Under the pieces are notes generated by a model. It was not told the DNA's origin and did no database searches. It saw nothing but the letters and a program-made list of their open reading frames with translations. Shown one piece after another: positions 1-8,312 of a stretch of DNA of 36,967 bases (positions are counted from its first letter, which is position 1; each line of letters begins with the position of its first letter). The translations under genes and the position numbers were made by a program. The stretch comes from Myxococcales bacterium (GTDB lineage: Bacteria > Myxococcota_A > Polyangia > Polyangiales > Polyangiaceae), in assembly GCA_025359105.1 (NCBI GenBank), contig JANYHK010000102.1, forward strand, positions 1-36,967, read 5' to 3'.

Positions 1-693
1 CTCGAGGCAGCCAAGGTGACGTGGGGGCTCTACACCGATGGATTGCCGGGAGCGGGCGTCCTCTACAACGTGGGCCTGGTGAAGCGGTGGGACCGCAACG
101 TCCGGTTCGACATCGCGGCCTTCACGAGCCAGGCCGCCGCCGGGACGCTGCCCAACGTGAGCTTCCTCGATCCGCACATCGGCGCCGAGGCCCCCGACCA
201 GAACGACGAGCACCCCCCGGCCGACATCCAGGTGGGGCAGAAGTTCGTGAGCGACATCGTGCACGCGCTCTTCAAGAGCCCGCAGTGGAAGACGAGCGCG
301 CTCTTTTTGACGTACGACGAGAACGGCGGCGTCTACGACCACGTCGCCCCGCCGACCGCCTGCGCGCCCGACGCGACGCCGCCCAAGCTCGAGAGCGGGG
401 ACACGACCGCGGGCGGGTTCGACCGGCTCGGCTTCCGCGTGCCCCTCGTCGTCGTCTCGCCGTACGCGAAGAAGGGCTACGTGTCGCACGTGCAGCTCGA
501 TCACACGAGCATCACCCGGTTCATCCAGGCCAAGTTCAAGTTGCCCGCGCTCTCGGCCCGCGACGCCAACGCCGAGCCGCTGTTCGATCTGTTCGACTTC
601 TCCGCCGCGCAGTTCCCGGATCCGCCGCCCATCGCCGAGCCGACGGTGGACCAGGCGCAGCTCGACTACTGCAAGGCCACGTTCGCAAAGTAG
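1..693 (+). CDS. Phosphoesterase family protein (phospholipase C / acid phosphatase type), 3' part
   Basis: The reading frame is open from the first base and ends at TAG 691-693, so about 230 C-terminal residues are visible and the start lies outside the window. The sequence fits the phosphoesterase family that includes bacterial phospholipase C and acid phosphatase AcpA. Seen here: a DEHPPADIQVGQ block, the metal-site-like TYDENGGVYDHVAPP block, and a C-terminal FRVPLVVVSPYAKKG block followed by a DHTSITRFI segment. In this family these residues surround the divalent metal and the phosphate. The enzyme is usually exported and hydrolyses phosphate monoesters or phospholipids. The specific substrate cannot be told from this part. 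It ends 4 bp before the convergent methyltransferase gene. The family is quite sure; the choice between phospholipase and phosphatase is open. Confidence 0.85.
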   Translation, partial: LEAAKVTWGLYTDGLPGAGVLYNVGLVKRWDRNVRFDIAAFTSQAAAGTLPNVSFLDPHIGAEAPDQNDEHPPADIQVGQKFVSDIVHALFKSPQWKTSALFLTYDENGGVYDHVAPPTACAPDATPPKLESGDTTAGGFDRLGFRVPLVVVSPYAKKGYVSHVQLDHTSITRFIQAKFKLPALSARDANAEPLFDLFDFSAAQFPDPPPIAEPTVDQAQLDYCKATFAK

Positions 694-697
694 GGGT

Positions 698-1339
698 CTA
701 CGAAGGAGAGCGGTTCGCGACGTAGCGGACGGCGCCGTGCTCCGTCGTCAGCAGCGCGCCGTCGCGTCGGGTGACGCGGAGGAGGCGCTGCACCTCGTGC
801 GGTGCGCCGACGGGGACGACGAGGACGCCGCCCTCGGGGAGGGCAGTCAGCCACGCGTCGGGGATGGCGGCGACGGCGAACGTTGCGATGACCTTGGTGG
901 CGTCGCGAAACAACGGCGCAGCCGCGGCGGCGTCGGCGTGGACGGCGGTAACGTTGGGGATGCCGGCGAGGAGCTCGCGCGCGCGGGCGGCGAGCACGTC
1001 GTCGATCTCGACGGTGACGACGCGGCCGGCCGGCCCCGTCACGTACGCGGCCAGCGCCGCGCCGTAGCCGGTGCCGGAGCCGAGCTCGAGGAGCGCGTCG
1101 CCGGGCGACAGATCGGCGAGCGCGAACGACAGGACGTAGGCGTGCGGCGCGCTGATCGTCGCGTGCCCTGTGTCGTCGAGCGGGAGCGGCATGTCATACG
1201 TCGCGCGGGCGGAGTCCTCGGGCCGCACGAAGCGCTCGCGCGGAACCGCCACGAGCGCCTCCTGAAAGCGCGGCGCCACCGGACCTATCGCGCCCTCCAC
1301 GGCGTCCACCATCATGCGCCTCGCGCCTTCGCCCGTCAC
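698..1339 (-). CDS. pcm: Protein-L-isoaspartate O-methyltransferase-like protein
   Basis: This is a 213-residue SAM-dependent methyltransferase of the PIMT family, which methylates isoaspartyl residues in damaged proteins so that they can be repaired. The N-terminal half carries the family signature TISAPHAYVLSFAL, followed by SAM motif I LLELGSGTGYGAALAA and an acidic motif II (VVTVEID). The length matches the family (about 210 residues). The start is GTG at 1339. It overlaps the TGA stop of the upstream LysR gene as GTGA, so translation is probably coupled. An ATG eight codons further in (1315) is an alternative. The C-terminal part is less conserved than in E. coli Pcm, so a related methyltransferase with another substrate is possible. 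The context does not point to a pathway. Confidence 0.85.
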   Translation of the reverse strand: MTGEGARRMMVDAVEGAIGPVAPRFQEALVAVPRERFVRPEDSARATYDMPLPLDDTGHATISAPHAYVLSFALADLSPGDALLELGSGTGYGAALAAYVTGPAGRVVTVEIDDVLAARARELLAGIPNVTAVHADAAAAAPLFRDATKVIATFAVAAIPDAWLTALPEGGVLVVPVGAPHEVQRLLRVTRRDGALLTTEHGAVRYVANRSPS

Positions 1340-2214
1340 CAGGACGCCACCAGCAAGCTCTCGACGACTTGCGATGCCGCGCGTCCCAGCCGCCGGCCGA
1401 CCCGGGTGTAGAGGCGCGGCGCGAACGCGTGCAGGCTCGCCCCTTCCCAGCGCACGCGCTTGAGGGCGCCACGCGCGAGCTCCTTCTCCATCAGGTACTC
1501 GGGGAGCCAGCCGTAGCCCATGCCGGCCAGGATGGCAGATTTCTTCGCCGCGAAATCGTTCAAGCTCACCGCCGAGCGCGCCTCGACGCTCGCCGTGGGA
1601 AGCTCGAGGCGCGGATCGGAGCCGCGCACCGAGACGAGTACATGCCCCGCCAGCTCGTCGCGGCTCACGGGGCGCCGCGCGCGTGACAGCGGATGGCGCG
1701 CGTGCGCCACGAGCAGCGCGCGGATCTGCGGCATTGGCCGGCTGTCGAGCGCCACCGTCTCGGGCGGCACCACGCTGATCATCACGTCCGCCTCCTCGCG
1801 TGTGAACGCCGCCTCGACGCCGGTCAAGAACTCGGCCGAGACATGCACGCGCGTCGGCCCGCGATCGGCGATGCGCACCACCTCGCGCACGATGGGCTCG
1901 GCGGGGACGACGCCGTCGAACACGATGCGCAGCTGCGCCTCCCAGCCGCCGTGCAGATCGTGCACGGTCGCCTCGAAGGCGCGCTCGACCGCGAGGAGGC
2001 GACGGCAGTCCTCGAGGACGCGAGCGCCTGCATCGGTGAGGCGCGTCCGGTATCCACGCCGATCGAGCAGGCGCAGGTCGGTCTGCTCTTCGAGCACGCG
2101 GACCGCGTAGAGGACCGCGGTGTGCCGTTTGCGCAGCGCCGTCGCGGCGGCGGCGAAGGTGCCGTGCCGCGCGAGCGCGTCGAGCGCGCGGGCCTGCTCG
2201 ATCGTGATCGCCAT
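1336..2214 (-). CDS. LysR-family transcriptional regulator
   Basis: This protein of about 292 residues has the LysR layout. A winged helix-turn-helix fills roughly residues 1-60 (ITIEQARALDALARHGTF, then the recognition helix region around RHTAVLYAVRVLEEQ, then the wing with RLTDAG). A helical linker and a two-lobed ligand-binding domain follow, with a late GYGWLPEYL segment typical of the second lobe. ATG 2214 is preferred because family members start a few residues before the helix-turn-helix. An upstream in-frame ATG at 2232 would add MVSILH. The gene is divergent from hmgA with only 42 bp between the two starts. LysR regulators commonly control the divergent operon, so it may regulate the homogentisate operon in response to an aromatic intermediate. 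That is inference. Its stop overlaps the pcm start by 4 bp. Confidence 0.88.
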   Translation of the reverse strand: MAITIEQARALDALARHGTFAAAATALRKRHTAVLYAVRVLEEQTDLRLLDRRGYRTRLTDAGARVLEDCRRLLAVERAFEATVHDLHGGWEAQLRIVFDGVVPAEPIVREVVRIADRGPTRVHVSAEFLTGVEAAFTREEADVMISVVPPETVALDSRPMPQIRALLVAHARHPLSRARRPVSRDELAGHVLVSVRGSDPRLELPTASVEARSAVSLNDFAAKKSAILAGMGYGWLPEYLMEKELARGALKRVRWEGASLHAFAPRLYTRVGRRLGRAASQVVESLLVASW

Positions 2215-2256
2215 GTGTAAAATACTTACCATGTTTGATAAAATAGTGTCCTTTTC
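2215..2256. promoter_or_regulatory. Divergent promoter/operator region between lysR and hmgA
   Basis: A 42-bp AT-rich island sits in an otherwise very GC-rich window. It holds two copies of TAAAATA, at 2218-2224 and 2239-2245, spaced 21 bp apart (two helical turns). Read on the minus strand the copies lie in CTATTTTATC and GTATTTTACA. Both divergent promoters and a LysR binding site would have to fit here or reach into the coding sequences. No clear -35/-10 pair can be assigned. The role is inferred from position and base composition. Confidence 0.5.
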
Positions 2257-3405
2257 ATGAACGGACCGCCGCGCTATCCCACGGGCATGCAAATCCCGAT
2301 CGTCCGCGGCAAGGTGGCCGCGCAAGCCCACGTCGGTCTCCCCGACGGAACCGTCGAGGAAGAGCTCGGCCGCGACGGATTTTCCGGCCGTTATGCGCAC
2401 CTCTACCGCACCCACGCGCCGGTCGGCTGGACGCGCATCGAAGGGCCGCTTCGCCCGCGCGCCTTCGACGGGCGACGCTTCGAGCCGCCGGTCGACGGGG
2501 GTGACTACCTTGCCAACCGCGCCTCGCTGCTCGAGGGGGACGACTGCCGAATCCACCTGGCCGTCCTCACGGCGCCGATGCCGTACGCGTTTCGCAACGC
2601 CGATGGCGACGAGGTGCTCTTCGTCCACGAGGGGGCCGGGCGCATCGAGACCGACTTCGGGCCGCTGTCCTACGAGCCCGGCGACTACGTGGTCCTTCCG
2701 CGCGGCACGACGCACCGCCTCGCGCCGACGTCGGCGACGCGCCTGCTCGTCATCGAGACGCGCGGCGAGGTCACCGTCCCCGATCGCGGCATGCTCGGGC
2801 AACACGCGCTCTTCGACCCGTCGGTGCTCCGGATCCCGACGCCGGAGCCCTCGGCGATGGCGGCGCGCGCAGGGAGCGGCGAATGGGAGATCCGCATCCA
2901 GCGGGCGCGAGACATCACGCGGGTCTTCTACCCGTTCTGTCCGCTCGACACCGTCGGCTACAAGGGCACGCTCACCGCGCTCGCGCTCAACGTCCGCGAC
3001 ATCCGCCCCGTCACGAGCGAGCGTTACCACCTGCCGCCGAGCGCGCACTCCACGTTCGCGGCGCCGGGCGTCGTCATCGCCACGTTCGCGCCGCGCCCGC
3101 TCGAGAACGGCGACCCCCGCGCGATGAAGGTGCCCTTCTACCACTCGAACATCGACTACGACGAGGTGCTCTTCTACCACGCCGGTCAGTTCTTCAGCCG
3201 CACCGGCATCAGCGCCGGCATGCTGACGTTCCACCCGCAGGGCATCCACCACGGCCCGCAGGGCGGCGCCCTGGAGCGCGCCGCGAAGGCGACCCGCACA
3301 GACGAGGTCGCCGTGATGATCGACACGCGATGCCCCCTTCGCCCGGCCGCCGGCGCCGAGCGGGCCGAGATGACCGACTACTGGAAGAGCTGGAGCACGA
3401 CATGA
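2257..3405 (+). CDS. hmgA: Homogentisate 1,2-dioxygenase
   Basis: This 382-residue cupin-fold enzyme opens the ring of homogentisate to maleylacetoacetate in tyrosine and phenylalanine breakdown. The N-terminal half has a cupin-like FVHEGAGRIETDFG ... PGDYVVLPRGTTHRL block. The C-terminal half carries the probable iron ligands His296 (PFYHSNID), Glu303 (DYDEVLFY) and His332 (GIHHGPQ). It is somewhat shorter than the human and Pseudomonas enzymes (about 430-445 residues), as in the shorter bacterial branch. ATG 2257 is used; ATG 2287 (MQIPIVRG) is a possible start and neither has a strong Shine-Dalgarno. The stop overlaps the next ATG as ATGA, so it is coupled to hpd. No maleylacetoacetate isomerase or fumarylacetoacetase gene is seen next to it. 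Confidence 0.92.
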   Translation: MNGPPRYPTGMQIPIVRGKVAAQAHVGLPDGTVEEELGRDGFSGRYAHLYRTHAPVGWTRIEGPLRPRAFDGRRFEPPVDGGDYLANRASLLEGDDCRIHLAVLTAPMPYAFRNADGDEVLFVHEGAGRIETDFGPLSYEPGDYVVLPRGTTHRLAPTSATRLLVIETRGEVTVPDRGMLGQHALFDPSVLRIPTPEPSAMAARAGSGEWEIRIQRARDITRVFYPFCPLDTVGYKGTLTALALNVRDIRPVTSERYHLPPSAHSTFAAPGVVIATFAPRPLENGDPRAMKVPFYHSNIDYDEVLFYHAGQFFSRTGISAGMLTFHPQGIHHGPQGGALERAAKATRTDEVAVMIDTRCPLRPAAGAERAEMTDYWKSWSTT

Positions 3406-4433
3406 ACGACAAGAACCCGACCGGCCTCGCAGGCTTCGCGTTCCTCGAGATCGCCGGCCCCGATCCGCGCGCTCTCCGCGCGCTCCTCCTCGACTTCGGA
3501 TTTTCGCGGACCAGTCGCCACGCGACGAAGGACATCGATCTCTACGAGCAGAACGACATCACGATCCTCCTGAACGAGGAGCCCGGCTCGTTCGCCGCCA
3601 GGTTCGCCGCCGTCCACGGCCCGAGCATCTGCGCGATGGGCTGGCGGGTCCATGACGCCGGCCGCGCGCTCGAGGCGGCCACGCAGCGCGGGGCCGCAGC
3701 CGCCCCGGTGAGGGATATCGCCCTGCCCGCCGTCGTCGGTATCGGCGACAGCCTGCTCTACCTGACCGATCGCGGCGTCCCCGGCTTCGTTCCCCACCCG
3801 GAGCCCGACCGCGCCCCTCCCAAGGGGTTCCTCGCGATCGACCATCTCACCAACAACGTCGCGTGCGGGACGATGGATCGGTGGGCACGTTTCTACAAGG
3901 ATGTCTTCGGCTTCACCGAGGTGCGGACGTTCGACATCCGCGGCAAGAAGACCGGCCTCACCTCCTACGCCCTACGGTCGCCCTGCGGAAAGTTCAGCAT
4001 TCCCATCAACGAGGCGAGCGACAAAAAGAGCCAGATCAACGAATACTTGGAGGAGTACAAAGGCCCCGGCATCCAGCACGTGGCCTTCCTCACGAACGAC
4101 ATTTTGTCGTCGCTCGATGCAATGGATGGCACAAAGGTGGCGTTCCTGGACATCGAAGCCGGGTACCACGACGAGGCCTTCGCACGCGTTCCCAACGTCA
4201 CCGAGGACAAGTCACGGATCGTCCAGCGCAACGTACTTGTCGACGGGGACGAGAGCGGCTATCTGCTCCAAATCTTCACGAAAAACCTCATGGGTCCCAT
4301 CTTCATCGAGCTCATCCAGCGCAACAACCACCTCTCCTTCGGCGAGGGGAACTTCGGCGCGCTGTTCCGCTCGATCGAACGTGACCAGGCCCGACGAGGC
4401 GTGTTCGACGGCGAGACTCGAAAAGGAAGGTGA
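3402..4433 (+). CDS. hpd: 4-Hydroxyphenylpyruvate dioxygenase
   Basis: This 343-residue non-haem iron(II) enzyme turns 4-hydroxyphenylpyruvate into homogentisate, the substrate of the gene just upstream. It has two vicinal-oxygen-chelate halves. The C-terminal half supplies the metal ligands His148 (AIDHLTNNV), His226 (GIQHVAFL) and Glu303 (FIELIQR), in the positions expected for bacterial HPPD. The NEYLEEYKGPGIQH stretch and a C-terminal NNHLSFGEGNFGALF segment are also typical. The start ATG 3402 overlaps the hmgA stop. The GGAGC just before it is a plausible ribosome site. Length and motifs are complete, so the enzyme should be active. Product and substrate of the pair fit in one operon and make a short tyrosine-degradation module. 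Confidence 0.95.
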   Translation: MNDKNPTGLAGFAFLEIAGPDPRALRALLLDFGFSRTSRHATKDIDLYEQNDITILLNEEPGSFAARFAAVHGPSICAMGWRVHDAGRALEAATQRGAAAAPVRDIALPAVVGIGDSLLYLTDRGVPGFVPHPEPDRAPPKGFLAIDHLTNNVACGTMDRWARFYKDVFGFTEVRTFDIRGKKTGLTSYALRSPCGKFSIPINEASDKKSQINEYLEEYKGPGIQHVAFLTNDILSSLDAMDGTKVAFLDIEAGYHDEAFARVPNVTEDKSRIVQRNVLVDGDESGYLLQIFTKNLMGPIFIELIQRNNHLSFGEGNFGALFRSIERDQARRGVFDGETRKGR

Positions 4434-4439
4434 GAACCG

Positions 4440-5474
4440 ATGGATGAGCGCGTCGAAGAGCGAGGGGAGGGAAAGTCGCTGGTCTCCAAGACCCGGCCCT
4501 TCACCGTGGAGAGCCGCGCCAAGAGCGTGTGGTTCACGTTCTCGACGTTCGTGCTCCTCGCCTCCGCCATCGCGCTTGCAGCCCGTCCGTCCGTGACCCC
4601 GCTCGAGTGGGCGATGCGGGCGGCGGCCTCGCTGGTGGCCGGCCTCGTGATCGTGCGCTGCTTCATCCTGTTCCACGACTACCAGCACGGCGCGATCCTG
4701 CGCCGCTCGCAGGTGGCCAAGGCGCTCTTCTGGGTCTTCGGGCTGCTCATCATGACGCCGGCGAAGGTCTGGCGGGACACGCACAACTACCATCACGCGC
4801 ACACGGCGAAGATCGTCGGCTCGAACATCGGTTCGTACATGATGGTGACGACCGGCATGTGGGCGAAGATGACGCCGGCGCAACGCAAGATGTACGCGCT
4901 CGTCCGGCACCCGGTGACGATGGCGACCGGCTACTTCACGATCTTCATGCTCGGACTGGGCGTCTCGCCGTTCCTCCGCGCGCCGAAGAAGAACTGGTCG
5001 GCGGGCTTCGCGGTGCTGCTGAACTGGACCCTCACCGCCCTCATCATCTGGAAGCTCGGCGTGCTCGTGTGGGTCTTCGCGTTCTTCCTGCCGCTCGCGA
5101 TCGCGATGGCGATTGGCGCGTACCTCTTTTACGCCCAGCACAACTTCCCCGACATGGTCGTGCAGCCGCGCGAGTCGTGGAGCTTCACGCGCGCGGCGCT
5201 GGAGTCGTCGAGCTACATGGAGATGGGGCCGCTCATGGCCTACTTCACGGGGAACATCGGACTGCACCACGTGCACCACCTGAACCCGCTCATCCCTTTT
5301 TACCGCCTCCCCGAGGCGATGGCGGGGATGCCGGAGCTGCAGCCTTCGCACAAGACGAGCCTGCGCTTCGGTGACGTGCGCGCCTGCTTCGCGCAGAAGC
5401 TATGGGATCCCGAGGCCGGCAAGATGGTCGGCTACCCGTCGACGACCACGACCATCACCGCCCCCACCGCCTGA
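4440..5474 (+). CDS. Membrane fatty acid desaturase
   Basis: This 344-residue integral membrane di-iron desaturase has three histidine boxes: HDYQHG (residues 79-84), HNYHHAH (115-121) and HHVHH (276-280). Hydrophobic segments lie around residues 30-48, 60-78, 95-107, 162-178 and 190-230, as in acyl-lipid desaturases. The family puts double bonds into acyl chains with electrons from ferredoxin or cytochrome b5. Hydroxylases and ketolases of the same fold cannot be excluded from the His boxes alone. ATG 4440 follows the hpd stop by 6 bp and has GGAAGGTGAG upstream, so it is probably cotranscribed with hmgA-hpd. A desaturase is not part of tyrosine breakdown, which makes this association odd. 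It ends 12 bp before the convergent DUF3105 gene. Confidence 0.9.
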   Translation: MDERVEERGEGKSLVSKTRPFTVESRAKSVWFTFSTFVLLASAIALAARPSVTPLEWAMRAAASLVAGLVIVRCFILFHDYQHGAILRRSQVAKALFWVFGLLIMTPAKVWRDTHNYHHAHTAKIVGSNIGSYMMVTTGMWAKMTPAQRKMYALVRHPVTMATGYFTIFMLGLGVSPFLRAPKKNWSAGFAVLLNWTLTALIIWKLGVLVWVFAFFLPLAIAMAIGAYLFYAQHNFPDMVVQPRESWSFTRAALESSSYMEMGPLMAYFTGNIGLHHVHHLNPLIPFYRLPEAMAGMPELQPSHKTSLRFGDVRACFAQKLWDPEAGKMVGYPSTTTTITAPTA

Positions 5475-5486
5475 GGACCGCGCGCG

Positions 5487-6128
5487 TCAGAGGCTCGTGA
5501 CGCCGTTGGCGCAGACGGGCTCGGTGCCCTTGCCGTAATGATCCTTCGCGAACTGGATGAGGCTCGGCACGTCGAGGCACTTGGCCCTGTACGTCCAGCC
5601 CCACGCCGCCGCCGCGACAGGCACGTCGATTAGCGGATCGGGCGTTACGACGACGCGGACGCGCACGGTCGCCTTGTCGCAAAGCGGATCGTCGGGCAGC
5701 GCCGCACGAACGGCCTCGAGTCCGCTGACGACGTCGGAACAGCCGCCTGCCGCGTCCGCCGCGCACTTGTAGAGCAGGACGACGGCGCCGTGCTCCAGAT
5801 CGTGCACGTAATACTCGCGCGGCACCGGCGTGCTCCACGTCTGGAACGCCGCCCACACCGGGTAGTGCGGTCCGCTCGACGGCGGGTTGGAGTCGTAGTC
5901 GACGTGCGTGCCGACGGCGACGTGCTGGCCCGGCAAGTACGGCGGGGCGTCGACCGTGATCTCGCACGGGCCAGGCACCGTGATCGGCCCGTCGATCCGC
6001 GAGTGATCGAGCGTCGCTGCGTCGGTGGTCGCGTTGCCGTCCGCGATGGAGAGCGAGCCGCCGCACGCGCCGGAGCCCAGGAGGGAGAGCGGTCCGATGG
6101 CGACGGCCGCAAAGAGTAACTTTCGCAC
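5487..6128 (-). CDS. DUF3105 domain lipoprotein
   Basis: This 213-residue protein has an N-terminal signal and a lipobox-like SGAC ending at Cys22, so it is probably an exported lipoprotein. The body matches the DUF3105 family: HVDYDSNPPSSGPHYPVWA, then a VHDLEHGAVVLLY block. The conserved His residues (THVDY, GPHY, HDLEHG) could bind a metal, which is an inference from their spacing. Several Cys pairs in the C-terminal half (KCAAD, GCSD, LCDK, KCLD, VCAN) suggest disulfides. The molecular function of the family is not established. The start is GTG 6128; no good alternative is seen. It is divergent from the YihY gene with 29 bp between starts, so the two share a promoter region. Confidence 0.82.
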   Translation of the reverse strand: MRKLLFAAVAIGPLSLLGSGACGGSLSIADGNATTDAATLDHSRIDGPITVPGPCEITVDAPPYLPGQHVAVGTHVDYDSNPPSSGPHYPVWAAFQTWSTPVPREYYVHDLEHGAVVLLYKCAADAAGGCSDVVSGLEAVRAALPDDPLCDKATVRVRVVVTPDPLIDVPVAAAAWGWTYRAKCLDVPSLIQFAKDHYGKGTEPVCANGVTSL

Positions 6129-6157
6129 GGGGAGAATGTACCCTCGGACGCCGAGCG

Positions 6158-7204
6158 ATGACAGACGGTCAGAAGCGATCGCTGCGGGTGGCGCCGCAGG
6201 TCTTGCGCCCGGCCTGGTCCCGCCTCCGCGGCGAGGCGCGCTGGCTCTGGCGCATCGTCGAAGCGATGAATCGCCATCACGCGCTCGCCGCCGCGAGCGC
6301 CATGGCGTTCCACTTCTTCTTGAGCTTGATTCCGCTGCTCGTCGTCCTGGGTTACGTGCTCGGTCTGCTCGTTCGCCAGAAGGGCATCGAGGCGTTCATG
6401 GAGCCGCTGCTCGACGCGGCGCCGCAGATGGCGACGGAGCTCGTGCGCCACGAGCTCGAGCGTCTCGCGGGCGCGACGTCGTCGCCCATCGCGCCCGTCG
6501 GCATCCTCGGCTTCTTGTGGATCGCGTCGTCGGGCACACATGGGCTGATGAACGTGTTCGAGCTCGTGTTCGATTCGAAGCGGCGGCCGTGGTGGAAGAA
6601 GCGGGCAATCGCGACGGTTTGGGTGCTCGCGGCGATCTCGATCGTGTCGGGCGCGGCGTGGGGGGTGCTCGCGATCGGGAAGGAGCTCGACGCGTGGGAG
6701 CCGCCGGGGTCGGGGCCGGCGTCGGGGTTGGGGTCGGCGTCGGGGTCGGGGTCGGGGTCGGCGTCCGGGTCGGCGTCGGGGTCGGGATCGGCGTCGGGGC
6801 GCGGGAAGTCTGTGAAGCCTTCCACGCGCCCGGTCACGCATCGGGTGAAGAAGGGCGTCACGCGGCTCGTGAGCACGCCGGCGCAGCGATGGGGACTCAT
6901 CCTCGTGCTGCTCGCGCTCGGCCTTGCGGGGCTCGCGTCGTTCTACCGCTTCTCGGTCGAGCACCCGAAGGGCGTGCGTCGGCGCGCGTGGCCAGGGGCC
7001 TTCGTCGCGATGAGCGCGTTTCTGGTCGTGTCCTGGGGGTTCGGCGCCTACGTGTCGCAGCTTGGAACCTACGCGCTCTTCTACGGCGGCCTCGCTGCGG
7101 TCGCGGTGCTGCTGTTCTGGTTCTATCTTTCCAGCCTCGCGCTGCTGCTTGGAGCCGAAGTGAACGCGCAGCTCGAGGGTGTGCGCGACGCTCCTCCGAA
7201 GTAA
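6158..7204 (+). CDS. YihY/BrkB family inner-membrane protein
   Basis: This 348-residue membrane protein belongs to the YihY/virulence factor BrkB family. It shows the hallmark AAASAMAFHFFLSLIPLLVV segment around residues 44-63. Later helices fall at about 104-118, 148-170, 246-266, 282-300 and 308-330, with a final LLLGAEVNAQLE motif. The role of the family is not settled; it is proposed to be a transporter. An older RNase BN label is not supported. A loop of about 35 residues rich in Gly, Ser and Ala (around residues 183-215) is encoded by a hexanucleotide repeat and sits between membrane helices. This makes the protein longer than E. coli YihY (290 residues). The gene stands alone after the divergent DUF3105 gene and a 220-bp gap follows. 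Confidence 0.87.
   Translation: MTDGQKRSLRVAPQVLRPAWSRLRGEARWLWRIVEAMNRHHALAAASAMAFHFFLSLIPLLVVLGYVLGLLVRQKGIEAFMEPLLDAAPQMATELVRHELERLAGATSSPIAPVGILGFLWIASSGTHGLMNVFELVFDSKRRPWWKKRAIATVWVLAAISIVSGAAWGVLAIGKELDAWEPPGSGPASGLGSASGSGSGSASGSASGSGSASGRGKSVKPSTRPVTHRVKKGVTRLVSTPAQRWGLILVLLALGLAGLASFYRFSVEHPKGVRRRAWPGAFVAMSAFLVVSWGFGAYVSQLGTYALFYGGLAAVAVLLFWFYLSSLALLLGAEVNAQLEGVRDAPPK
6706..6801 (+). repeat. GGGTCG-type hexanucleotide repeat inside the yihY-like gene
   Basis: About 16 imperfect units of GGGTCG/GCGTCG run in frame and encode Gly-Ser-Ala dipeptides. Because the unit is 6 bp, changes in copy number keep the reading frame and only change the loop length. Variants such as GTTGGG, GTCCGG and GATCGG show that the array has partly diverged. 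Confidence 0.9.
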
Positions 7205-7424
7205 GTCGAGCAGCGTTCGAGTGATCTGATGGACCGCGCGCACATCACACGCGCGTAGATCGCAGGTGCTTATCGCGCCTCCACTCCCTCCCCTGTGCGG
7301 GCACACGAGTCGTGCGCTTTGGGATCATCTCGGTAGTGCATGAACCCGTAGCGACCTTCAGGATCAACGTTGGCGGTACTCGGCGTCCCCACTCGACGAC
7401 GACTACCAGTCACGTCACGAACGA
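7205..7424. other. Intergenic region upstream of the trypsin-like lipoprotein gene
   Basis: This 220-bp non-coding gap must hold the promoter of the following gene. A small odd palindrome, CACGAGTCGTG, lies at 7304-7314. No convincing -35/-10 pair, structured RNA or coding frame was recognised. The base composition is lower in GC than the flanking genes. Confidence 0.4.
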
Positions 7425-8312
7425 ATGACCTACCACTCACGAGGACGCTTCAAGTTGAAACACGCGGCCGGAATGGCCGTGGCTTTCCTGGCCCTCGTTT
7501 CTGGTGGTTGCGTGAAGAAGCAGGCAGCGCCCGACCAGGGCATGCTGAAGGCCCTCGAGGTCGAGCAGACCGGCGTAGTCGCCGTCGCCACGGCGCTCGA
7601 CGACAGTCCCACGCACGTGACCCTCTGTTCCGGCGCGCTGGTCGCGCCGAACCTCGTCCTCACGGCCCGGCACTGTGTGTCGCGCGCCGTGACGGCGACC
7701 CCTTCCTGCGACGCGCGCGGGCGCTCGCACAACGGCGATCACCTCGCCGAGGACGCAGATCCCGGTGCGATCGCCATCTACGTCGGCGCGCACGTGCATC
7801 CGGACATCGATACGCCGCGCGCCCACGCGATCCGCACCTTGCACCCCAGCGGACGCGTGCTCTGCGACGCGGACGTCGCGTTCCTCGTCCTCGATCGCCC
7901 GCTGACGAACGTGACGATCCTCCCGATTCGCCTGCACGCTTCGGTCGAACAGGGTGACGCGGTCGTGCCCGTGGGCTTCGGCGGCGGCCTGGCCAACATC
8001 GTCGGCAAGCGCGTCGCCCGCGAGCCCAGCACGGTGCTCGCGACCGGGCCTGCGTCGAACTCGGATACGGGCGCCGTCCTCGGTCCGCGCGAGTTCGAAG
8101 TCGACTCGGCGACGTGCCGCGGCGACTCCGGCGGCCCGGCCATCGACGTCCGCTCCGGCGAGATCGTCGGCGTCGTGTCGCGCGGCGGCAGCTGCTGGGC
8201 GAACGGCAACCACGTCTACACGCGCGTCGACGCCTACGCCAAGCTCGCGGCCGCGGCGTTCCACTCGGCGCAGCGCGCGGCGCGGGCTCAGTCGCAGCAA
8301 GCCGCGCGATAG
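7425..8312 (+). CDS. Trypsin-like serine protease, lipoprotein
   Basis: This 295-residue S1-family protease has the full catalytic triad: His83 (VLTARHC), Asp150 (DADVAFLVL) and Ser235 (CRGDSGGP). Paired cysteines around the His loop (Cys68/Cys84) and before the Ser (Cys231) fit the usual disulfides. The N-terminus is a basic stretch, a hydrophobic core and a probable lipobox ending at Cys29 (SGGC), so it is likely anchored to a membrane outside the cytoplasm. An SGGC box is weaker than the consensus, so a plain signal peptide is possible. ATG 7425 is preferred; ATG at codon 17 is also in frame. Expected role: extracytoplasmic proteolysis with trypsin-like or related specificity. The gene is monocistronic as far as can be seen. 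Confidence 0.9.
   Translation: MTYHSRGRFKLKHAAGMAVAFLALVSGGCVKKQAAPDQGMLKALEVEQTGVVAVATALDDSPTHVTLCSGALVAPNLVLTARHCVSRAVTATPSCDARGRSHNGDHLAEDADPGAIAIYVGAHVHPDIDTPRAHAIRTLHPSGRVLCDADVAFLVLDRPLTNVTILPIRLHASVEQGDAVVPVGFGGGLANIVGKRVAREPSTVLATGPASNSDTGAVLGPREFEVDSATCRGDSGGPAIDVRSGEIVGVVSRGGSCWANGNHVYTRVDAYAKLAAAAFHSAQRAARAQSQQAAR

Noticed and set aside
2215-3252. Long open minus-strand frame opposite hmgA that is continuous with the LysR gene
   Set aside because: The LysR family begins at the MAITIEQAR region. The upstream part is Arg/Val/Glu-rich antisense of hmgA with no homology look.
5475-5486. Terminator between the convergent desaturase and DUF3105 genes
   Set aside because: The 12-bp gap holds no hairpin. 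Any terminator would lie inside the coding ends and none was convincing.
6158-7204. Naming the YihY/BrkB protein ribonuclease BN
   Set aside because: This is a historic misannotation. The protein is an integral membrane protein and has no nuclease motif.
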